Below are positions 62,781 to 64,000 of a stretch of DNA of 64,000 nucleotides, piece after piece (the first letter of the stretch is position 1; each line of letters begins with the position of its first letter). The translations under genes were made by a program, and so were the position numbers. The DNA lies in NCBI RefSeq assembly GCF_000149955.1, contig NC_030993.1, positions 2,965,186 to 3,029,185 on the forward strand, read 5' to 3'. The notes below the pieces were generated by a model. That model was not told the origin of the DNA, did not search any database, and was given only the letters and a program-made list of their open reading frames with translations. Source of the stretch: Fusarium oxysporum f. sp. lycopersici 4287. Lineage: Eukaryota > Ascomycota > Sordariomycetes > Hypocreales > Nectriaceae.

Positions 62781-63286
62781 AACAATGTCAAGGTGAATTG
62801 CCACGATGGCTCTTAATCTTGGATTACCATCATGAATTCAGTATGCGGTGCAACTAGGCAGTTTCGGGATGGAAATGAGATGATTTGAAATGATACCTGA
62901 TCGGCGAGAATTCCCTCGTAAGCCTGTGAAGTTACAGTTGGGGGGAATCCTTTACCGGGAACTGCATAGCAAGGTCAATACACACAATTACTAGTCTTGG
63001 TTTTCCCTACATGCTTAGTAGTGAGGTCGGAATTATGTTTAGTACGACCCACAACGAGATCTAGAGGTGGGAAAGCGCAATGCTATTGACAGCTGGAATG
63101 ATTGGCTGTCAGACTCTTGGCAATGCTCACGGTTAAAGGACACAGGGTTTAAGGTACAGTGCGAGATCACACAGTCTGCAGACCCTGGTCCTCGACGTTC
63201 TGGGCAAGAAAGTGGACGCTGATGTTGTATTAAAGCTACCATATATAGACACCCTGGTGTATAATAGTATCCCTGATCCTTGTTCG
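62781..63286. other. Downstream of MAT1-1-1
   Basis: About 500 bases with the MAT1-1-1 3' UTR and no supported gene. The right edge of the idiomorph may lie here or beyond. Confidence 0.5.
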
Positions 63287-63770
63287 CTATTGAACACTGA
63301 AGTCGTAGTAATTGCTAAAAAGACAAGTAGAAGAGGCCTGGGGCGCTATATGAACTTGTGCAGAGTCTCCTAGAGTTTCACGACCATGGCTGTAACGTGC
63401 TCTTGGGCACCTAAGATAGCTGTCTGAATCAGCATTAGAATCATATCTGAATGTCTATACCAAGAAACTTACAGAGATTGCGATAATCACACCAATAGTG
63501 TGTACCAACTGCTAGAAGGGTTTGCGCAGCATCCTCATGATCCATGGCATTTGTGCATCTAGTTGGTAAGTTAATGGTTTGCTATAGTAAGGGAAAAGAC
63601 GTACCAGCAGCGTTCCAAGCCATAGCTGTGTCATATATGTATCTGTTCATTTGCTCGGGAGATGGGTACTTGCCACCAAGCTGAGCGTCAGCGGGTGGTG
63701 CTATGCGCCTAGGAGGCGGCGCTCGACGAAATCGTGCGGGACGCAAGCGGCGAAAGAGTCTTGAAAACAT
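63287..63770 (-). pseudogene. Small gene at the mating-type flank, frame probably broken
   Basis: Exon 1 (63,605-63,770) encodes a basic N-terminus MFSRLFRRLRPARFRRAPPP, then 'YPSPEQMNRYIYDTAMAWNA', and ends at a GTACGT donor. The natural acceptor (ACTAG) opens exon 2 (63,473-63,558), which has a protein-like frame 'TNAMDHEDAAQTLLAVGTHY' continuing to 'WCDYRNL'. That frame continues across a second good intron (63,424-63,472) to a stop at 63,287. The phases at the first junction differ by one base, so the strict splice product stops after 19 codons. The result is either a one-base frameshift, a sequencing error, or a truly short protein. I see no HMG box, so it is not MAT1-2-1. Confidence 0.45.
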
Positions 63771-64000
63771 GTTGATACCGGGATGTCGAAAGAATGAATC
63801 GTGAATAGTTGCTGATAAAATGAGCCAGTATTGTTTGATGCTATAATGGTGGAGTTGTAGAGTTGAAGTCTTACTGAGGGAGGTAGCTTGGAGAGACTTA
63901 AGTGGGTGGGTGTGTAGTCATTAATTATGGAAGGCGTGTGCGTGTGTCTCCACTATTGCACGTGAGCTACGGGATGTCACCATCAGCGATCGTGGGGAAC
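63771..64000. other. Window end
   Basis: 230 bases upstream of the small minus-strand gene; nothing further recognised. The usual right flank SLA2 is not reached. Confidence 0.5.

Noticed and set aside
63287..63770. MAT1-2-1 next to MAT1-1-1, which would indicate homothallism
   Set aside because: The visible frames contain no HMG box, so nothing here supports a MAT1-2 gene within the window.

Overview
This window looks like a filamentous ascomycete of the order Hypocreales, most likely Fusarium or a close relative. Introns are short (mostly 47-80 bases) with GT..AG ends and CTAAC-like branch sites, and pyrimidine-rich leaders precede start codons. The right end carries the run CIA30 - APC5 - COX13 - APN2 - MAT1-1-3 - MAT1-1-2 - MAT1-1-1, the classic neighbourhood of a Sordariomycete mating-type locus. 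The strain is therefore MAT1-1 at this locus. No MAT1-2-1 HMG gene is visible before the window ends, so a homothallic arrangement cannot be excluded. I name no species.

Layout. 0-10 kb: GDT1-type Ca/Mn transporter, a large disordered protein of unknown role, and ATP sulfurylase (MET3). 10-13 kb: non-coding. 13-23 kb: an FLC/TRP-like membrane protein, a tiny charged protein and two unassigned genes, separated by long gene-free stretches. 23-32 kb: TRM44 tRNA methyltransferase, SUI1 (eIF1), EOS1, and an unassigned acidic-tailed protein. 32-38.7 kb: gene-poor DNA with an AT-rich island, an inverted repeat resembling a miniature transposon, and a probably broken gene. 38.9-44.4 kb: a triple-RRM RNA-binding protein whose leader and first coding intron are built from three separate families of tandem repeats. 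45.6-48 kb: a DUR3-like SSS-family transporter. 48.7-58.1 kb: mitochondrial and housekeeping genes (mL45/Mba1-like, CIA30, APC5, COX13, APN2). 58.6-62.8 kb: the MAT1-1 genes. 63.3-63.8 kb: a small gene whose frame appears broken.

How the genes fit together. MET3 makes APS in sulfate assimilation. The mL45-like protein, CIA30 and COX13 serve mitochondrial translation, complex I assembly and complex IV; the first two are divergent across a shared 484-base gap. COX13 and APN2 are also divergent, as are MAT1-1-3 and MAT1-1-2, whose shared promoter holds a 20-base palindrome near its centre.

The strongest unexplained structure is the leader of the RRM gene. Four consecutive units of about 145-158 bases run up to the start codon. 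Each carries a donor, a pyrimidine-rich stretch, usually a branch-site-like motif, and an acceptor. Between the units lie micro-exon-sized segments, three of them exactly 19 bases. This reads as a tandemly duplicated intron/mini-exon ladder. Exon joins below were worked out by hand from splice signals, frame continuity and family knowledge; none is confirmed by transcript data.
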